Part shown: positions 17,305 to 27,262 of the stretch, in pieces
Numbering within the stretch: the stretch's first letter is position 1
How the letters are laid out: the number at the start of each line of letters is the position of its first letter
Made by a program: the position numbers and the translations under genes
The notes under the pieces: model-generated
The model's database searches: none
What the model saw: the letters and a program-made list of their open reading frames with translations, nothing else
Told to the model about the DNA's origin: nothing
NCBI RefSeq assembly: GCF_018342475.1
Contig: NZ_JAEMUD010000002.1
Location: 496,001-560,000 of the forward strand
From: Parachlamydia sp. AcF125
Lineage (GTDB): Bacteria > Chlamydiota > Chlamydiia > Chlamydiales > Parachlamydiaceae
Direction of reading: 5' to 3'
Length of the DNA stretch: 64,000 nt

Positions 17305-19095
17305 CTACTTTGTTTTCAATTGAGGAGGATGACGCTTGAGCTCGTCAAACTGCTTAACAAGGTCAAGAGCCTCATCATCGGAAAGCTGACCACTTTGGAT
17401 CTTCATTTTGATCTCTTCTCGCCTTTTCATCCAATTGCGATCTAGAATACGTTGAACTGTTTCTTTAAAATGTTCTTCAGCTTTCTCTTTATTGATTTTT
17501 TTCTCGAGAATTTCCGAGATAAGCGTCTGCCCTTCTTCATTGTCAAGCGCTATAGCCAAGGAAAGCAAATCAGGTGCCTTCTGATTTTGGTGCCCCTCTA
17601 AAAAGGTGGTGAAAAGGTGTCCACAAGCCGCGTGAGAGAAATCTTCTACCTTCAAATTTAAGCCCACCATCTCAATCAAATGGGGATGGGTTTCTCCCAT
17701 TAATAACATCCACCGCAACAAATCGCACTCCAGAATTCGATCGGGATCTACAGATGCCGCCGTGCCAATACTGGCTCCTTTTTTCACAAAAGCATGAGAG
17801 GAACGAGGAAGTACGTCCTGAGTCACCACGCTTTCGGGAACCTGCATCAGGTGGGCCAATTGTCGAAGGCTTTCATGAACCATTACCGGATGGTTCCATT
17901 GTTGAATTTGAGCAGTAACCGTTTGGACAAGTTCGTTTTTTCCCGCAGGTGAGACACAATTGAACTTTTTAGATAAATGAGAGACAAGAAAAGGCAAATA
18001 ATCCACACTTTTTTGTAAAAGAGCCTGAAAAGCTTCCGGTCCTCTTTCTCGCAAAAAAACGTCCGGATCCATCTGTGGCGGTAGAGAGACAATTTTAATA
18101 TCTACCCCTTCCTTTTGAAAGAGGTTGCCAATTTTTGCAGCCGCTTCTTGTCCTGCTCCATCTGGATCTAAAGCTAAGTAGACCGTTTGCACCCCTAACT
18201 GCATTAATTCCTTCACATGCCCCTCTCCAAAAGCTGTTCCTTGGCCGGCTACAGTCAGATTAAATCCTGTGTAAATCAAGCGCAGGGCATCGATTTGCCC
18301 CTCTACAATAATCGCACGCCGCTCCTTAGCAATCCTTTTGCGACAATAATTTAATCCAAATAATACGCGTGATTTTTTGAATAGAGGGGTTTCAGCCGTA
18401 TTGACATACTTGCCACCAAAGGTTTCTTCCTTGAATTTTCTTCCTGAAAACCCAATCACTCCACTGGAGGGATGGTGGATAGGAAAAAGAATTCGATCCG
18501 AAAAAAATTCTTTCTTTTTACCCTCTTTTGTCTCAATTAAAAGGCCAGCTTCAAGCATCACTTCGTCTGAGATAGAGCGTGCATGCAAAACTTTGCGCAA
18601 CATTCCAACAAGTGGGGGAGCAAACCCAATCTTAAAATATTGGATAAAACCCAAATCAATGCCTCTTTGGTAAAGATAGTGCAAAGCTTGGTGGCCTTCA
18701 GGGGTATGCAACAGAGCAAAATGGTAGAACTCCATAGCAATTGAAAGGGCTTCTCTTAAACGCGCTTTATTGACCGTTTTAGTACCTTCCCCGTGTTCTA
18801 CCCTGTCAAGGTGCACGTGAAAGCGATTGGCAAGATATTCAACCGCTTCTAGAAAACTCATTTTTAAATGGTTCATCAAAAAGTGAATCGCATCTCCATG
18901 AGCACCGCAGCCAAAACAGTGGTAATGGTTATCCCCTTTCTGGACCACAAAAGAAGCTGTTTTCTCATCGTGAAAGGGGCATAAAGCTTTATAAGAAGCC
19001 CCTGTTCGTTTTAAATCTAGATGAGCAGATAAAACATCGACCAAATCAATTCTTTGACGTAACGTTTCGAGACTTTCTTTGGTAAAAACTGTCAT
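17305..19095 (-). CDS. dnaG: DNA primase DnaG
   Basis: Synthesises RNA primers at the replication fork together with the DnaB helicase. The 596 residues are normal for the family. The N-terminal CHC2 zinc finger shows ligands C39, H42, C60 and C63 (CPFHDEKTASF ... CFGCG). The catalytic core includes the TOPRIM domain, with VEGQIDAL around residue 263-270 and the acidic ALDPDGAGQ around 307-315. A helical C-terminal helicase-interaction region follows from about 430. An AAGGAA Shine-Dalgarno precedes the ATG by about 7 nt. It sits upstream of the NACHT-HEAT cluster on the same strand and appears to be core genome. Nothing looks damaged. Confidence 0.97.
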   Translation of the reverse strand: MTVFTKESLETLRQRIDLVDVLSAHLDLKRTGASYKALCPFHDEKTASFVVQKGDNHYHCFGCGAHGDAIHFLMNHLKMSFLEAVEYLANRFHVHLDRVEHGEGTKTVNKARLREALSIAMEFYHFALLHTPEGHQALHYLYQRGIDLGFIQYFKIGFAPPLVGMLRKVLHARSISDEVMLEAGLLIETKEGKKKEFFSDRILFPIHHPSSGVIGFSGRKFKEETFGGKYVNTAETPLFKKSRVLFGLNYCRKRIAKERRAIIVEGQIDALRLIYTGFNLTVAGQGTAFGEGHVKELMQLGVQTVYLALDPDGAGQEAAAKIGNLFQKEGVDIKIVSLPPQMDPDVFLRERGPEAFQALLQKSVDYLPFLVSHLSKKFNCVSPAGKNELVQTVTAQIQQWNHPVMVHESLRQLAHLMQVPESVVTQDVLPRSSHAFVKKGASIGTAASVDPDRILECDLLRWMLLMGETHPHLIEMVGLNLKVEDFSHAACGHLFTTFLEGHQNQKAPDLLSLAIALDNEEGQTLISEILEKKINKEKAEEHFKETVQRILDRNWMKRREEIKMKIQSGQLSDDEALDLVKQFDELKRHPPQLKTK

Positions 19096-19390
19096 TTTAA
19101 TTCCTTTAAAGCTTCTCCCCTTCCCCTTTTAATGCAGACTAAAGAGTTTTGCCTGCAAGTGAGGCATTTATCTCCTAAATTTTTTGACCTCTCTCCTTTG
19201 TCAAAATTTAACGCCCCACCGGCTGGAACAAGAAGCTATTTGAAAAACACCTAGAGGTTGCTTTTTAGCCCACCTAAGGAGGAAATATGGTCTTAGGAAG
19301 AGGCTGAGGTTAGCCCTTTTTTGCCAGCCACTTATGCTTAGTAAAAAATCGCGCTGCCATTTCGATAAAAGTTAGAAAAAATGGACTAAA

Positions 19391-20659
19391 CTAAGCATTC
19401 ACAAGTCTTTCGGAAATCTCCCCCATCGCGGCAGCTTTTTTATCCAATTTGCGCTGCACATGTTGGTTCACCCGATAGACCAAGAAAATGCAAAGTAAGC
19501 TCACCACTGCGATAATCCAGCCTAAGATATCGTAATGCTCAAGAGGGCTAAAGCTGTTTTTCTGTACCACAATCATGCCTGCAATAGAAGAAGCGACGCC
19601 TCCCGCAATTTGCTGGAGAGAGGAAGTGATGCTCATAAAAGCCCCGCAATCCTTCATTTCAGGCACAGCGGTAGTCAAAGCCATTGCAGGAACCATCCGC
19701 CCCATAATTCCTAACATTATCAGAATATTGACCAGGATGATGACCCATAAAGGCATGGGCACAAGATGGGCATAGATTAAGATCGCAACCATGGTAAACA
19801 GAGAGGCTATAGCAAACAGTTTGAATTTATCCATTTTGTCACTTAGACGTCCCACTAAAGGCATGAAGATTATTCCGCTTATACCAGATACCATGAACAA
19901 AAAGGGCAGCTGTTGGGGAGTAACATGCAGGTTGTTAATCGCAAAAGCGCTACTAAAAGGCATGATCATAAAGCCTCCGACTGAAAGTAAAGCAGTCGCC
20001 GCAAACCCTAGGCGGTAGTGAGGATGTGTCAAGGTATAGCGCAAATGCGCATAAGCACTTTGGCTATGCTGAACGGCAAGGTGAGCTGTTATAGGTCGCA
20101 TATTCACCCAAATCAGCAAAGCGATCACCATCGACATCGCCACAATCATCAAAAAGGGGGATTGCCATCCTGAAAGATTTGCTAAATAAAGACTCACAGG
20201 GATCCCTAAAACTTGGCTTGCTCCAAATCCCATCTGCGTAAAGCCCATCACTCGCCCTCGTTGTTCAATCACAAATATATCCGAGATAATAGCAAGCGAA
20301 ATTGAACTCATCACCCCTCCGAATAAGCCTGTGACAATTCGAGCTGTAACCAACATTGCATAGGAATTAGCCAAGCCGCAAAGCAGCGTGCCAAAAATAA
20401 AGCCGCTATAAAAAAATAAGAGCATTTTTTTGCGGTCGAACCGGTCGGCAAAACCTGCCGCCAAGAATCCTGAAATTCCGGCGCTGAAAGCATAAGCAGA
20501 AACTGCAAATCCAAATTGAGTGGGAGTAATAGAGAGGGATTTCATGAGCATATCCCCTAAAGGAGACATCACCATAAAATCTAAGACCACACTAAATTGA
20601 ACAAAAGCAATTAAAGCGATGAGTATTTTTTGATAGGTAGAAAAGGGCATGGTTTTCAT
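19391..20659 (-). CDS. Major facilitator superfamily transporter (DHA1-like)
   Basis: Inner-membrane transporter with about 12 hydrophobic segments over 422 residues, the usual MFS length. The motif between segments 2 and 3 (GFADRFDRKKMLLF) fits the conserved MFS motif GxxxDRxxRR, and VTARIVTGLFGG fits the fourth helix. The overall pattern resembles the drug:H+ antiporter-1 / arabinose-efflux group, but the substrate cannot be read from sequence. The ATG at 20659 is preferred because GGGG lies about 8 nt upstream. A TTG four codons earlier (20671) is possible but has no good Shine-Dalgarno. The short charged tail after the last helix is typical. Neighbouring genes give no hint of substrate. 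Confidence 0.9.
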   Translation of the reverse strand: MKTMPFSTYQKILIALIAFVQFSVVLDFMVMSPLGDMLMKSLSITPTQFGFAVSAYAFSAGISGFLAAGFADRFDRKKMLLFFYSGFIFGTLLCGLANSYAMLVTARIVTGLFGGVMSSISLAIISDIFVIEQRGRVMGFTQMGFGASQVLGIPVSLYLANLSGWQSPFLMIVAMSMVIALLIWVNMRPITAHLAVQHSQSAYAHLRYTLTHPHYRLGFAATALLSVGGFMIMPFSSAFAINNLHVTPQQLPFLFMVSGISGIIFMPLVGRLSDKMDKFKLFAIASLFTMVAILIYAHLVPMPLWVIILVNILIMLGIMGRMVPAMALTTAVPEMKDCGAFMSITSSLQQIAGGVASSIAGMIVVQKNSFSPLEHYDILGWIIAVVSLLCIFLVYRVNQHVQRKLDKKAAAMGEISERLVNA

Positions 20660-20701
20660 TAGACACCCCAAGAGTGAAATTTGATAAGAGGCTTGGCGTC
20701 T

Positions 20702-20737
20702 ATTGATGGATCAATAGCGTTTTTAAATACCGCTATT
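20702..20737. promoter_or_regulatory. Two overlapping inverted repeats upstream of the MFS gene
   Basis: ATTGAT-GG-ATCAAT (20702-20715) overlaps AATAGCG (20713-20719), which pairs perfectly with CGCTATT (20731-20737) across an 11-nt loop. They lie 43-78 bp before the MFS start and 40 bp after the end of the preceding gene. This could be an operator for the transporter or part of the upstream gene's transcript end. The minus-strand side has no U-run, so a classical terminator in that direction is not supported. Confidence 0.4.
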
Positions 20738-20777
20738 TTAAAAGTTTTTTTCTTTCTAGAACAGCACAAAATTCAAC

Positions 20778-23700
20778 TTAATACTCCATTAGAGGAAGCA
20801 AGCGAATCCCAGAAGGGTGGATAAGTTTTTGTACACGCCCTCGCGAGAGGCGGATTTTGAGCGATCCGAAAGGCTCTGCTAACGTCTCGGGAGGAGAGGA
20901 TTTGATAACCGTGGCAGCAATCCACTGAGCGGTGTTAGGAAACTTGACAAGTATCCGGCTCTCTTTTTTTATTTCGTGCATATCTACCACAGGTGTAGAC
21001 TGGAGGGCCACTTCTGTAGCAACAGGATAACCATCCACAATTTTTCCCTGGGCTCCTTGTTGAAGCACACGCTCAATTGCAGGAGATAAAGATAAACTTT
21101 TACCGTGGATAGAGAGATCCACCACCGTTCCATCTTGCTGGTTAGCAATCAAAAACTTTACAAACTGGGCGGCCCCCTCGTGGTCCTGCTTTTTTAAAAG
21201 GTTTTTTAAAATCGCTAAATGTAAAGCCAAATAAAAAATCTTGGTTTCCGCGGGGTCTTCTAGATGATAAAGGAGTTTTTCGCGATGAGAAACAAGTAAT
21301 TCACTCGCTTTTGGATGGTTTAAAATATCATCTAAAGCCCAATCCGAAAATTCGTCTAATCCAAAAAATTGGGAGTCACTTCCATACGCGCAAAAATAGC
21401 GGGGATGCGTTTGTAAAAAATCGACTAAAGCAAAGAAAACCTTGGTAAAAAGATCCGCTCCATTTTTTTTAAAATGCATTCCCAGATAAGATAAAATCGT
21501 TTGGCACTCCTTATTCCATTTTTGAGAAAAGCAGCGCTGCATCAGAGCCTGAAAATAAGGAGCGCCCGCTTTAAACCAGGCTAAAGTATTTTCTTTTGAA
21601 GCCCATAAGGCTTTCCACACATACACATTGCCGTTATCCACACTTTCTAATTTTAAGGAGGCTAGCTTATCCCGCTCAACTAAGGTATCCTCTAGCGCCT
21701 TGATGAGAAGTTGAGTTATAAATTTGAGTTTTTTTTCCGATCTAACCTCTTCCGGTGTAAAACTCCACCAAAAAAATAGCATTTTCAAGTGAGTGTCATA
21801 TTCTGGATAAATCACAAACTTCAAGTTCTGGGCTAAGCTTTGAATGCACACATCCTTTCCGATCTTATCCATTCTGCCCCCCCGGTTATGCCCAATCATC
21901 CGCACTTCAACCTGTACTTTTTTATCTACAAGATGATAGCCCACATCGATAATGGTGCTGTGATTCTTAACGGGGATATTATACTTCAAGCTAAAGCAAG
22001 GATAAAGATAGGAGACTCCCACCCAATTCGCATGGACAGGAACTTGCACACCTTCGCGAACAAAGCAATCTTGCTTAATGCTTAACAGACTATTATGCAA
22101 AAGATAAATAGCCGATGGGAGTTTACCTTCCCAAAGAGGCACGCAAGCGGCCATTTGTGCCACCAAAATATTTTGGTGCATGAGGGTACATAAATCTTCT
22201 AAGGTGGAATGGGAAGGTAGCTCTTGATTCTTAAAATACGCACTGCTAATCACCAGAGCGTTCACGTTAAAATCGACACTCGGCAATAACTGCTCTTCCC
22301 CATAGGTATGGATGTGATTAAAAGCCCTTTGGATAGCCTGAATAATGATTTCTCGGTAGTCACCGGGCAATTTATCCCCAAAACCTTCAATCGTTCTGAT
22401 CCATGCTTGTATATTTGCTGAAGGAATATGCATCACCCAAATTTGCATTAAGTCAAAAAGGGACAGTAACATTTCTTTAAAGCGAGAAACTTGCAATGCT
22501 TTATCTTGGGTTGAATAGATAGAGCTACTTTTGAGTTCTTTTATGGCTCGGTCGTAAATTTCAACCGTCTCTTGCAAAAATTTTAATAAAACAACGCGGA
22601 TTAACCATTGGTTTGCAGGAAGTGAAAAAAACTGATGCGTCATGTCATGCAGTTCAGGCAAAAGGCTTGTCTTAAGATCCCTCCACAGGAGCTCAAATTG
22701 CTCAGGTTCTCCCCAGAGCGTTAATTTTTCTCTGAAAATGTGCCAATTTTGCCGCGCTGTCGAAATTTGACTTAGAGAGGACAAGGAGTTTTTAAACTGG
22801 ACTTCTAGATGATTCAAAAGCTCTTTTGAAGACTCTGCCTGCTTTTCTTTCCATGCATGGGAAAAAGCAATATTGATCCATTCTTCACTAATTTTGTTTT
22901 CTTGAATTTCGTAGATCAAACTTTCAAGTTTTTTAAGAGCCTCCATGTCTTGAAATAAAGGCTCTATAAAGGCTCTCCATGCCTTTTTGACTTCTGCTAC
23001 AACCGCATATTTCTCCATTTGGAAAACTAAATATTGCTCTTCTAAAATTTCCTTGCGAGAGTCGGTTTCAAGAATATCGACACTTCTTTTCTGAAAAAAT
23101 AGAGCTTCTAGCCGTTTAAGCGCATGTAATTTTTGCTTTCTAGAAGCTTCTCTGACAAAATACCCTTGCCAAAGGTGGAAAGCATGGTTGAAAAGTTTCT
23201 TTAATCGCTGTTTAAGCAGCGGTTTATCCTCCATGTTTTGCATTTCTGCTGCTAGAGAACCCACGAGTTTTTTAACTCCCCCTTCTTCAAGTTGTTGATG
23301 AGCCGCCTTAAATAATTCTCTTAGCTCTTTATTTGTTAGAGAAGGGAGATTTAAGTTTTCAAAAGGCACCTCTTCTCTCTCAGGAATGGATTCAATAGCA
23401 GGAATAGGATGAGAGGTCCACCCTTCTTCTATAATCCCTTTTTCTTTTAACCATTCCCATAAGGTGTCTTTTGCAGGTCCTGGGCAAGAGGCGATAAATA
23501 ACTTACCTTGTTGTGAATCGAGCAAAGCAAAACAATCGGATCGATCAAGCTGCTCGGAGAGAATATCGATCCCGCATAAAACTTCAATTCCCTGTTCTCG
23601 CAATGAGCAAGCAGCATGAGAAGTGGTGGCCGCAGAAATCCTCGCAAAAATGGCTTTGGCCGTGGATTTGCTATCCTGAAGATAATGATTAAAACCTTTT

Positions 23701-24830
23701 TCCAAGGTGGCATCTTGGATCAGCTCATTGGCTCGCGTTAATAAAGTGACTCCCCCTTTTGAAGCAATCGTTTCCCCTTGATAAACCGAAAAATCTTGCA
23801 CATGTTCGCGTAAACGTTGTTCATTTACAAAAGTAGGGCTTAGCTTCTTAGAAGAGATTAAGGGGCGCGCCTGCACCAAAAAAAGGGTTTGATTCGAATA
23901 AACCCATTCCACTTCCATCGTTTTTTGAAAAAAGGACTGAATTTTTTCAGCCAAATGATAAAAAATAAAAAGCAAGGAAGGGCTTAAAGTTGCACTCGTG
24001 CGCAACTCCCACGGATTGTCAATGGTGACAAATTCCCCTGCTAAGCTCGCAACCATCCTTTTCTTTTTGAAAGGGATAATCGAATGAATGTCATCTGGAT
24101 ACACATAAAAGGTATCAAAAGGCTGGATGTTCTTCACCAAAGCTTCATTATGTCCGTAAAGAGCCTGAAGTTGAATAAGCTGGGGAGTATACCCTAAAAC
24201 TTCTTGAGTGTGTAAAATCCCTGACACCGGAATGCCTAGGCGGCAACTGCTTTCGTAAATTTCCCCTATCATCACCTGGATAAATACTGCTAAAAAAGGG
24301 GTAGAGTAAGGATCATCTTCTCCCAAAGCACGCAAACGCAAAGATTTCACCGAATGATAAGAAGCGATAACTTTTCCAATCCCCACTGAAATGGCGGCAA
24401 TATCTGGCAAAATTCCCGATTCCGAACGATTTCCCCCCGCATTTGAAAAAGTTTCCCCATCTTCCCGTCCCGTACTGCGTACCACTAAAACCTGATCTTT
24501 TTCCACCTTATGGGTTAAAAACTCCTCCAAGGCAGCGGAATGAAAAGGGTAGTTTGTAAATACGTGGATCAGGTTCTCTTGAATTTTCCACAAGCAGAGC
24601 TGGGCATCCGGACTAAAGGAGGCTTCTTCGGTTTGGATTTGAGTAAATATGGCCCAATCTTCTAAATATTCCGGGTAATACTGATCAATATGAGCAAATA
24701 TTTCAGCATGAGCAAAACAAATAAATGGAGGGACACACACCTGAATTTCCGGGATGGATAACAAGTGGCACAATTCATTTAATTTAATAAGATTAGCGGC
24801 TTTATGCCCAAAATTAGTTTCCGGAATCAC
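20778..24830 (-). CDS. Large protein with PEP-synthase-type ATP-grasp and phosphohistidine domains
   Basis: The 1350-residue protein begins with the PEP/pyruvate-binding (PPDK_N) ATP-grasp fold: GHKAANLIKL at the start, VVRSTGREDGE at about 116-126 (the RSSxxxED motif) and LVQARPL at about 316 (the motif that closes this domain). A PEP-utiliser mobile domain follows, with TSHAA carrying the expected phosphorylatable histidine at about residue 405. Classical PEP synthase and PPDK would next have a PEP-binding TIM barrel. It is absent. Instead there are about 900 largely helical residues of unknown type. The protein could therefore phosphorylate a histidine from ATP and pass the phosphate to an unknown acceptor, as rifampicin phosphotransferase does with a different domain order. 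The start is GTG at 24830 (in-frame stop three codons upstream). A 31-bp gap to the YbhB-like gene suggests co-transcription. Confidence 0.85.
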   Translation of the reverse strand: MIPETNFGHKAANLIKLNELCHLLSIPEIQVCVPPFICFAHAEIFAHIDQYYPEYLEDWAIFTQIQTEEASFSPDAQLCLWKIQENLIHVFTNYPFHSAALEEFLTHKVEKDQVLVVRSTGREDGETFSNAGGNRSESGILPDIAAISVGIGKVIASYHSVKSLRLRALGEDDPYSTPFLAVFIQVMIGEIYESSCRLGIPVSGILHTQEVLGYTPQLIQLQALYGHNEALVKNIQPFDTFYVYPDDIHSIIPFKKKRMVASLAGEFVTIDNPWELRTSATLSPSLLFIFYHLAEKIQSFFQKTMEVEWVYSNQTLFLVQARPLISSKKLSPTFVNEQRLREHVQDFSVYQGETIASKGGVTLLTRANELIQDATLEKGFNHYLQDSKSTAKAIFARISAATTSHAACSLREQGIEVLCGIDILSEQLDRSDCFALLDSQQGKLFIASCPGPAKDTLWEWLKEKGIIEEGWTSHPIPAIESIPEREEVPFENLNLPSLTNKELRELFKAAHQQLEEGGVKKLVGSLAAEMQNMEDKPLLKQRLKKLFNHAFHLWQGYFVREASRKQKLHALKRLEALFFQKRSVDILETDSRKEILEEQYLVFQMEKYAVVAEVKKAWRAFIEPLFQDMEALKKLESLIYEIQENKISEEWINIAFSHAWKEKQAESSKELLNHLEVQFKNSLSSLSQISTARQNWHIFREKLTLWGEPEQFELLWRDLKTSLLPELHDMTHQFFSLPANQWLIRVVLLKFLQETVEIYDRAIKELKSSSIYSTQDKALQVSRFKEMLLSLFDLMQIWVMHIPSANIQAWIRTIEGFGDKLPGDYREIIIQAIQRAFNHIHTYGEEQLLPSVDFNVNALVISSAYFKNQELPSHSTLEDLCTLMHQNILVAQMAACVPLWEGKLPSAIYLLHNSLLSIKQDCFVREGVQVPVHANWVGVSYLYPCFSLKYNIPVKNHSTIIDVGYHLVDKKVQVEVRMIGHNRGGRMDKIGKDVCIQSLAQNLKFVIYPEYDTHLKMLFFWWSFTPEEVRSEKKLKFITQLLIKALEDTLVERDKLASLKLESVDNGNVYVWKALWASKENTLAWFKAGAPYFQALMQRCFSQKWNKECQTILSYLGMHFKKNGADLFTKVFFALVDFLQTHPRYFCAYGSDSQFFGLDEFSDWALDDILNHPKASELLVSHREKLLYHLEDPAETKIFYLALHLAILKNLLKKQDHEGAAQFVKFLIANQQDGTVVDLSIHGKSLSLSPAIERVLQQGAQGKIVDGYPVATEVALQSTPVVDMHEIKKESRILVKFPNTAQWIAATVIKSSPPETLAEPFGSLKIRLSRGRVQKLIHPSGIRLLPLMEY

Positions 24831-24861
24831 TCTCAGTTTCTACCCTTGATAAGCGTGTTGA

Positions 24862-25296
24862 TCAACGTTGATATTTCCCGATTAAGACAGCTTTTGCAAG
24901 GATATGTCCTTCCATAGCCTCTAATACCCTTTTTTTTGAACTTCCTGTGGGTAAATTTAACTGAATGTCTAAGGCATATACTTGAATGACATACCGATGA
25001 GGACTTCCAGGCGGAGGACAAGGGCCCCTGTATTTATCAACATGAAAACTATTTTTACCTTCCATAGGAACTTGAGCCCCCTCTGCTAAAGTCATGAGAT
25101 GAGGAGGGAGATTCCATACAATCCAATGGTCAAATACTCCTCGCGGCGCATCGGGATCTTCCATAATCAACGTTAAGCTTTTAGCATTTGAGGGAACATC
25201 CTGAAAAACAAGAGGGGGAGAAAGATCTTCCCCTTCACAGGTATATTTTTTTGGAATGGGGTGTTCATGCTTAAAGGCTGGGCTTGTAATCTCCAT
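24862..25296 (-). CDS. YbhB/YbcL family (PEBP-like) protein
   Basis: 144 residues, a full-length bacterial phosphatidylethanolamine-binding-protein homologue. Both signature regions are intact: DPDAP at 47-51 with the following FDHWIVWN, and GPCPPPGSPHRY at 91-102, which together line the small anion-binding pocket. No signal peptide is seen, so it is cytoplasmic. The physiological role of these proteins in bacteria is not settled. An AAGGA Shine-Dalgarno is only a few bases from the ATG. It lies between a small coiled-coil gene and the large ATP-grasp protein, all on the minus strand with gaps of 19 and 31 bp, so an operon of three is likely. Confidence 0.93.
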   Translation of the reverse strand: MEITSPAFKHEHPIPKKYTCEGEDLSPPLVFQDVPSNAKSLTLIMEDPDAPRGVFDHWIVWNLPPHLMTLAEGAQVPMEGKNSFHVDKYRGPCPPPGSPHRYVIQVYALDIQLNLPTGSSKKRVLEAMEGHILAKAVLIGKYQR

Positions 25297-25315
25297 GTCC
25301 TTACTCGATTAAAAG

Positions 25316-25720
25316 TTACTCTGCGGAGTCGAGAGAATCTAATTTTTCTACCCGATCTCCTCGTTTGTGATCTTTATCTAAATTTTTGATCAAATTTTGG
25401 AAATCTTTAATGGTTTCCTGAAAAAGAGAAGCTTGCACAGCTCCCACTTTTTCCTGGGTAACTTTATCTTTAATCTGGTGAATTTCTGTCAAAAGTTTCC
25501 GCAGGTTCTTTATTTCTTCCTCAAAAGTAGGATGAGATCCCTGCATAGCTTTCACCTGATAATCCCCAAGATCCTTTAAACTTTTTAAAGCTTTTTGGGT
25601 CTCTTTTAAATGGAGAGAAAAGTCCTCTTTAGAAAGGGAAGTTTTAAATGCCACACTTTTAATAAAGCTCTCCAGTGTTTTGGAGGCTTGATTTAAAACT
25701 TGATAAATAGAATTTTCCAT
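25316..25720 (-). CDS. Small helical hypothetical protein
   Basis: 134 residues, rich in Lys, Glu, Leu and Gln with heptad-like spacing over most of its length, so probably an all-helical or coiled-coil protein. No family was recognised. The C-terminus is acidic and basic mixed (DKDHKRGDRVEKLDSLDSAE). A good Shine-Dalgarno (AAGGTGG, 4 nt from the ATG) and the 19-bp gap to the YbhB-like gene argue that it is real and the first gene of that operon. Confidence 0.75.
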   Translation of the reverse strand: MENSIYQVLNQASKTLESFIKSVAFKTSLSKEDFSLHLKETQKALKSLKDLGDYQVKAMQGSHPTFEEEIKNLRKLLTEIHQIKDKVTQEKVGAVQASLFQETIKDFQNLIKNLDKDHKRGDRVEKLDSLDSAE

Positions 25721-26755
25721 TTTTCCACCTTAAAGGTTTTTGCGTAGATCATGGGCCATTTCTAACAAGAATTATTTCAGAAAGCCCCTTTTATAGACGA
25801 GCATTTGCATGAGCTCGCCTGCCCAGCAAACGAGCTTTTTTCATATATAAGAGACAATCATAAATGAGAGGGAGACTTTAGTTTTAGAGGGGAAAGACAA
25901 GCTCAATTCCCCTCATGCAAGAGATGCCCTTCAGTGACAGCCAAAGGAGACGAGCCTCTATGACTGGATTCCACCTACCCCTCTTGTTATTGCTAAAAGC
26001 TTTATCTCTGTTTTTGGTGCATATTCAGCAACCTAGCTGATCTTTTTCTTTCTGCAAAAGCGCTATTGCCAAATAAATAGCTTAGTCCGTGCTGCAATTT
26101 CAAAGCTGGAGTTAATGAACAGCCCCCATGCTTATTTATAAAAAAGAAAGGTTAGAAGCTGTCTCGAAAAAACATTTTTAAAAAATGAAATTCGCAAAAA
26201 GATAATTTAATCCTGTTTTGGCTTCAACGAATGAGTGGATTTTTTAGGCGTACACGGGCACGCATATCCTTTTGCTTGAGTTAAAACAAACACCCCAATA
26301 CCCATTCGATTAACTCAACCCCTTGGAGAAGTTACGCCTTACAAACCAGGCCAATCAAGGATATTAAGCACTTTGCCTAGGAAAGGGCAATTTTCACCCA
26401 AAACCTCGAGGGCCAACACGGCCTGTGCATTTTCCATCAGTTGGCTTTATCTCTTTTTAAGCCCTAATTTCTCTCTCTAGCCGCTTAAATAATCATGCTG
26501 CGTACAAGCCAGAAAAGGGCTAGTTTGCTAACTTTGCAAAAGCCAAGGATAAAGAGTGGATGGCTTCCAGAATTTAAAAGTCCCTTATATAGGGAAGCGT
26601 GTGAAGAAGCTCTTTTAGTTTCACCTTTGGGGTAACCAATACGCTATATTGGCTATCACAAACCTATCTTTCCCGACCCATGTAAAAAAAGAAGAATCAT
26701 CTAATCGAGTTCCTCAGACGCATCCCTAAGCAGCCTTAAATCGCTTATTGTTTAA
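25721..26755. other. 1-kb intergenic stretch, no convincing gene
   Basis: No reading frame with a start signal was found on either strand. A hairpin AGCTCG...CGAGCT followed by six T (25812-25842, plus strand) looks like an intrinsic terminator, but no plus-strand gene precedes it, so it may be a leftover. A block around 26340-26420, read on the minus strand, gives a short peptide (LGENCPFLGKVLNIL) that may be a gene remnant. A small palindrome TCCCT-TATAT-AGGGA lies near 26581-26595. The region looks like decayed DNA. Confidence 0.5.
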
Positions 26756-26986
26756 TCATTCAATAATTTTAAGGTTTGCCCCAACCCCTTCTATCTCTTC
26801 ATCTTGTTCTTCGATAAAAGATTGGGCCCCTTTTAGCAGATAAGCTGCTAAAGCAGTATCACCTTCATAACTCATACACACTTGCATATTTCCATCCGCA
26901 GAAGGCGGATCACAGGTGATAAGGACATAACAAGCATGGTTTTTTGCTAATTCTTTTTTAATTTGACTTGCGTCCAGACGCTTCAT
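26756..26986 (-). CDS. Small acidic hypothetical protein
   Basis: 76 residues, MKRLDASQIKKEL start, with a mixed alpha/beta pattern (ACYVLITCDPP, then MQVCMSYEGD, then a helix AAYLLKGAQSFIEEQ) and an acidic end. No domain was recognised. A strong Shine-Dalgarno (AAGGAGAGGGG directly before the ATG) supports translation. It is divergent from the plus-strand gene at 27263. Isolated between a decayed stretch and the next gene, so no operon context is available. Confidence 0.7.
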   Translation of the reverse strand: MKRLDASQIKKELAKNHACYVLITCDPPSADGNMQVCMSYEGDTALAAYLLKGAQSFIEEQDEEIEGVGANLKIIE

Positions 26987-27262
26987 CCCCTCTCCTTAAT
27001 AATGGGGTGTCCAAGAAAAAAATGAAAAAGAGCGTTCCTTTATCATTTGGCAAAAGTCTCTAAAAGGCCTCATCAATCCGGATTTGGACCACTATTCGTC
27101 ACATTAGCCGAAGCGCAGATTTATTACAAAGTCAAAACAAGAATTTTTTCGGGCGCCTCCCTCCCTTCCCCATTCCCCTTGCAAAAAAGAAAAAAACATT
27201 TGTCATGCGATCTATTTTCTTTATATAGTGCGATAAGAATCCTATTAACTTGGAGCCATCCA

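Noticed and set aside
25812-25842. Hairpin plus T-run as a functional terminator
   Set aside because: No plus-strand gene lies upstream, so there is no transcript for it to end. It is recorded only within the gap description.
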